NCBI GenBank assembly: GCA_937907035.1
Contig: CALCTX010000138.1
Span: forward strand, 1 to 7,229
Length of the DNA stretch: 7,229 nucleotides
Reading direction: 5' to 3'
From: an uncultured Selenomonadales bacterium
Lineage (GTDB): Bacteria; Bacillota_C; Negativicutes; Selenomonadales; Selenomonadaceae
The notes beneath the pieces are model-generated. The model saw nothing but the letters and a program-made list of their open reading frames with translations, searched no databases and was not told the DNA's origin. Each line of letters begins with the position of its first letter. Positions within the stretch are counted from its first letter, which is position 1. Shown piece after piece: positions 5,781-7,229 of the stretch. The position numbers and the translations under genes were made by a program.

Positions 5781-7172
5781 TTAGAGAATGAAGTGACTCA
5801 GATCTTGGTTTACCGCGATCTCAGAAAGCTTATCATTTACATATTTCTCGTCTATAACAACGTCCTTGTCCTCAAGATCAGGAGCGTCAAATGATAACTG
5901 TTCCAATAATTTTTCCAACAAAGTATGTAACCGGCGGGCGCCGATATTTTCCGTATGTTCATTAACATCACAGGCCATTTGAGCCAAACGGTCAATTGCC
6001 CCGTCCGTAAATGTAACCGTCACGCCTTCCACTGCCAGCAACGCTTTATACTGCTTGATCAGTGCATTTTGCGGTTCGGTAAGGATACGTTTAAAATCTT
6101 CTTTTTTCAGCGATGTCAATTCGACCCGGATCGGGAACCGTCCTTGCAATTCCGGTATCAAATCTGACGGCTTTGCCGTATGGAATGCTCCCGCAGCAAT
6201 AAACAGAATATGATCTGTCCTTATCTGACCATATTTTGTCTTTACTGTCGAACCTTCAACAATCGGCAAAATATCCCGTTGCACGCCTTCCCGGGAAACG
6301 TCTGCTCCCGAACTGCCATTTCGGGCTGCCACTTTGTCTATTTCATCAAGAAAAACTATACCACTGCGTTCTGCGGCCTCAATTGCAGCATCCATTACCG
6401 CTTCCATATCGATAAGCTTCTGCGATTCTTCCTGAATAAAGATCTTGCGGGCAGCTTCAACAGTAACCTTGCGTTTTTTGCGTTTCTTGGGCATTAAAGA
6501 CCCCAACATATCCTGAAGATTATCGCCCATTTCCTCAAAATTCGAACCGGCGATCAAGCCGCCGACCGGATATTCATTATCTTCAACAACAATTTCAATA
6601 AGTTCTTTTTCCATCGCCCCGGATTTCAGCCGTTTCCGGCACCATTCCCGACCGGCTGCATATTTCGGGGTTGTACTGTCTGAAACAGGTTCTTCTTCCT
6701 TTGGTTCATCATTGGCAAAAAACAACGATGACAACGGTGATGCCGTACTTTTCGCCGGTTCCGGAACAAATACATCCAAAATTCGCTCTTCTGCCAATTC
6801 CGCAGCTTTTTCTTTAACCTCTTCCATCTTCTGTTGTTTTACCATACGCACCGCTGTCTCGGCCAGATCGCGGATTATCGATTCGACATCACGGCCGACA
6901 TACCCGACTTCAGTAAATTTAGTTGCTTCAACTTTTATAAACGGCGCTTTTACCAGCTTGGCCAAACGTCGGGCAATTTCCGTCTTGCCGACACCGGTAG
7001 ACCCGATCATCAAAATGTTCTTCGGTATAACATCATCCTGCATTGTCTTATCAAGCTGACGGCTTCTCCACCGATTGCGCAAAGCAATTGCCACTGCCCG
7101 TTTTGCCTCCCGCTGTCCGACGATGTATTTATCAAGCTCTGCCACTATTTCGCGCGGCGTTTGTTCATTCAT
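5781..7172 (-). CDS. hslU: HslU (ClpY) AAA+ unfoldase, ATPase subunit of the HslVU protease
   Basis: This is the ATP-driven hexameric unfoldase that recognises, unfolds and threads proteins into the HslV peptidase in the cytoplasm. The 463-residue product is full length for the family (about 440-470). A P-loop GSTGVGKT lies at residues 57-64; the usual second residue is proline (GPTGVGKT) and here it is serine, but the essential Gly, Lys63 and Thr64 are kept. The substrate-gripping pore loop GYVG is at 90-93. A charged, lysine-rich insertion (I) domain spans roughly 110-240 and includes a PKKRKKRK stretch at 228-235. Walker B IVFLDE is at 272-277, followed by a sensor/arginine region with [12 protein letters not shown]. 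The protein ends DLSHFIL, matching the family C-terminus that docks into HslV. The ATG at 7170-7172 is preceded by a strong Shine-Dalgarno (GGGAGG) about 7 nt upstream. It lies 15 bp after hslV and probably shares its transcript. Confidence 0.97.
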   Translation of the reverse strand: MNEQTPREIVAELDKYIVGQREAKRAVAIALRNRWRSRQLDKTMQDDVIPKNILMIGSTGVGKTEIARRLAKLVKAPFIKVEATKFTEVGYVGRDVESIIRDLAETAVRMVKQQKMEEVKEKAAELAEERILDVFVPEPAKSTASPLSSLFFANDEPKEEEPVSDSTTPKYAAGREWCRKRLKSGAMEKELIEIVVEDNEYPVGGLIAGSNFEEMGDNLQDMLGSLMPKKRKKRKVTVEAARKIFIQEESQKLIDMEAVMDAAIEAAERSGIVFLDEIDKVAARNGSSGADVSREGVQRDILPIVEGSTVKTKYGQIRTDHILFIAAGAFHTAKPSDLIPELQGRFPIRVELTSLKKEDFKRILTEPQNALIKQYKALLAVEGVTVTFTDGAIDRLAQMACDVNEHTENIGARRLHTLLEKLLEQLSFDAPDLEDKDVVIDEKYVNDKLSEIAVNQDLSHFIL

Positions 7173-7187
7173 CTTTTTTCCTCCCGT

Positions 7188-7229
7188 TTAAAGCTCTTCG
7201 ACTTTTATGTTGTGATTGGTAAATACGCA
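7188..7229 (-). CDS. hslV: HslV (ClpQ) peptidase subunit of the HslVU protease, C-terminal 13 codons only
   Basis: Only the last 13 residues and a TAA stop lie in the window; the rest continues beyond base 7229. The visible tail reads CVFTNHNIKVEEL. It fits the HslV/ClpQ C-terminus, which typically carries a Tyr/Phe-Thr-Asn-x-Asn stretch and ends in Glu-Glu-Leu. HslV is the threonine-type peptidase that forms a double-ring chamber in the cytoplasm and degrades proteins fed to it by HslU. The catalytic N-terminus cannot be seen here. The identification rests on this short tail plus the hslU gene 15 bp downstream on the same strand, the usual arrangement. It is almost certainly co-transcribed with hslU. 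Confidence 0.85.
   Translation of the reverse strand, partial: CVFTNHNIKVEEL

Noticed and set aside
1..7229. Possible mobile element, defence system, CRISPR array or non-coding RNA gene.
   Set aside because: Nearly every base is assigned to conserved housekeeping or flagellar genes on one strand, with short gaps that hold only promoters, ribosome sites and a terminator; no repeats of CRISPR type, transposase or tRNA-like folds were seen.

Overview
The window is one continuous stretch of minus-strand core genes from a flagellated, Gram-positive-lineage (Firmicutes) bacterium with moderate GC content. Read in the direction of transcription (high to low coordinates) the order is hslV (last 13 codons only), hslU, codY, flgB, flgC, fliE, fliF, fliG, fliH. 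This is the order known from Bacillus subtilis (clpQ-clpY-codY-flgB-flgC-fliE-fliF-fliG-fliH). The protein sequences do not look like Bacillus itself. My best guess is the Negativicutes/Selenomonadales or a neighbouring clostridial lineage, but this is an impression from protein texture and not a database result.

Region 5669-7229 holds the two-component HslVU (ClpQY) protease: the C-terminal tail of the peptidase, then the complete AAA+ unfoldase 15 bp downstream. A 112-bp AT-rich gap (5669-5780) separates hslU from codY. It has no convincing terminator, but contains a plausible sigma-A promoter and a 15-bp site two mismatches from the CodY-box consensus, which suggests autoregulation. Region 4889-5668 is codY, the global nutritional repressor that senses branched-chain amino acids and GTP. 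A strong intrinsic terminator follows it at once.

The 250-bp gap 4639-4888 carries that terminator, an overlapping AT-rich inverted repeat, a good sigma-A promoter with an extended -10, and a roughly 110-nt leader with a perfect 8-bp hairpin before flgB. Region 1-4638 is the start of the flagellar basal-body operon: proximal rod (FlgB, FlgC), rod-MS-ring adaptor (FliE), MS ring (FliF), rotor/switch (FliG) and export-ATPase regulator (FliH). The genes are tightly packed, with gaps of 6 to 47 bp and an 8-bp fliG/fliH overlap.

I see no mobile element, CRISPR array, RNA gene, defence island or evidently new system. The points most worth a second look are: a stop codon in fliH where the conserved C-terminal FliI-binding domain should begin (exactly at the window edge); a changed EHPQ motif in FliG; a CodY effector pocket lacking the Bacillus arginine; the candidate CodY box in the codY promoter; and two mutually exclusive hairpins at the codY terminator.
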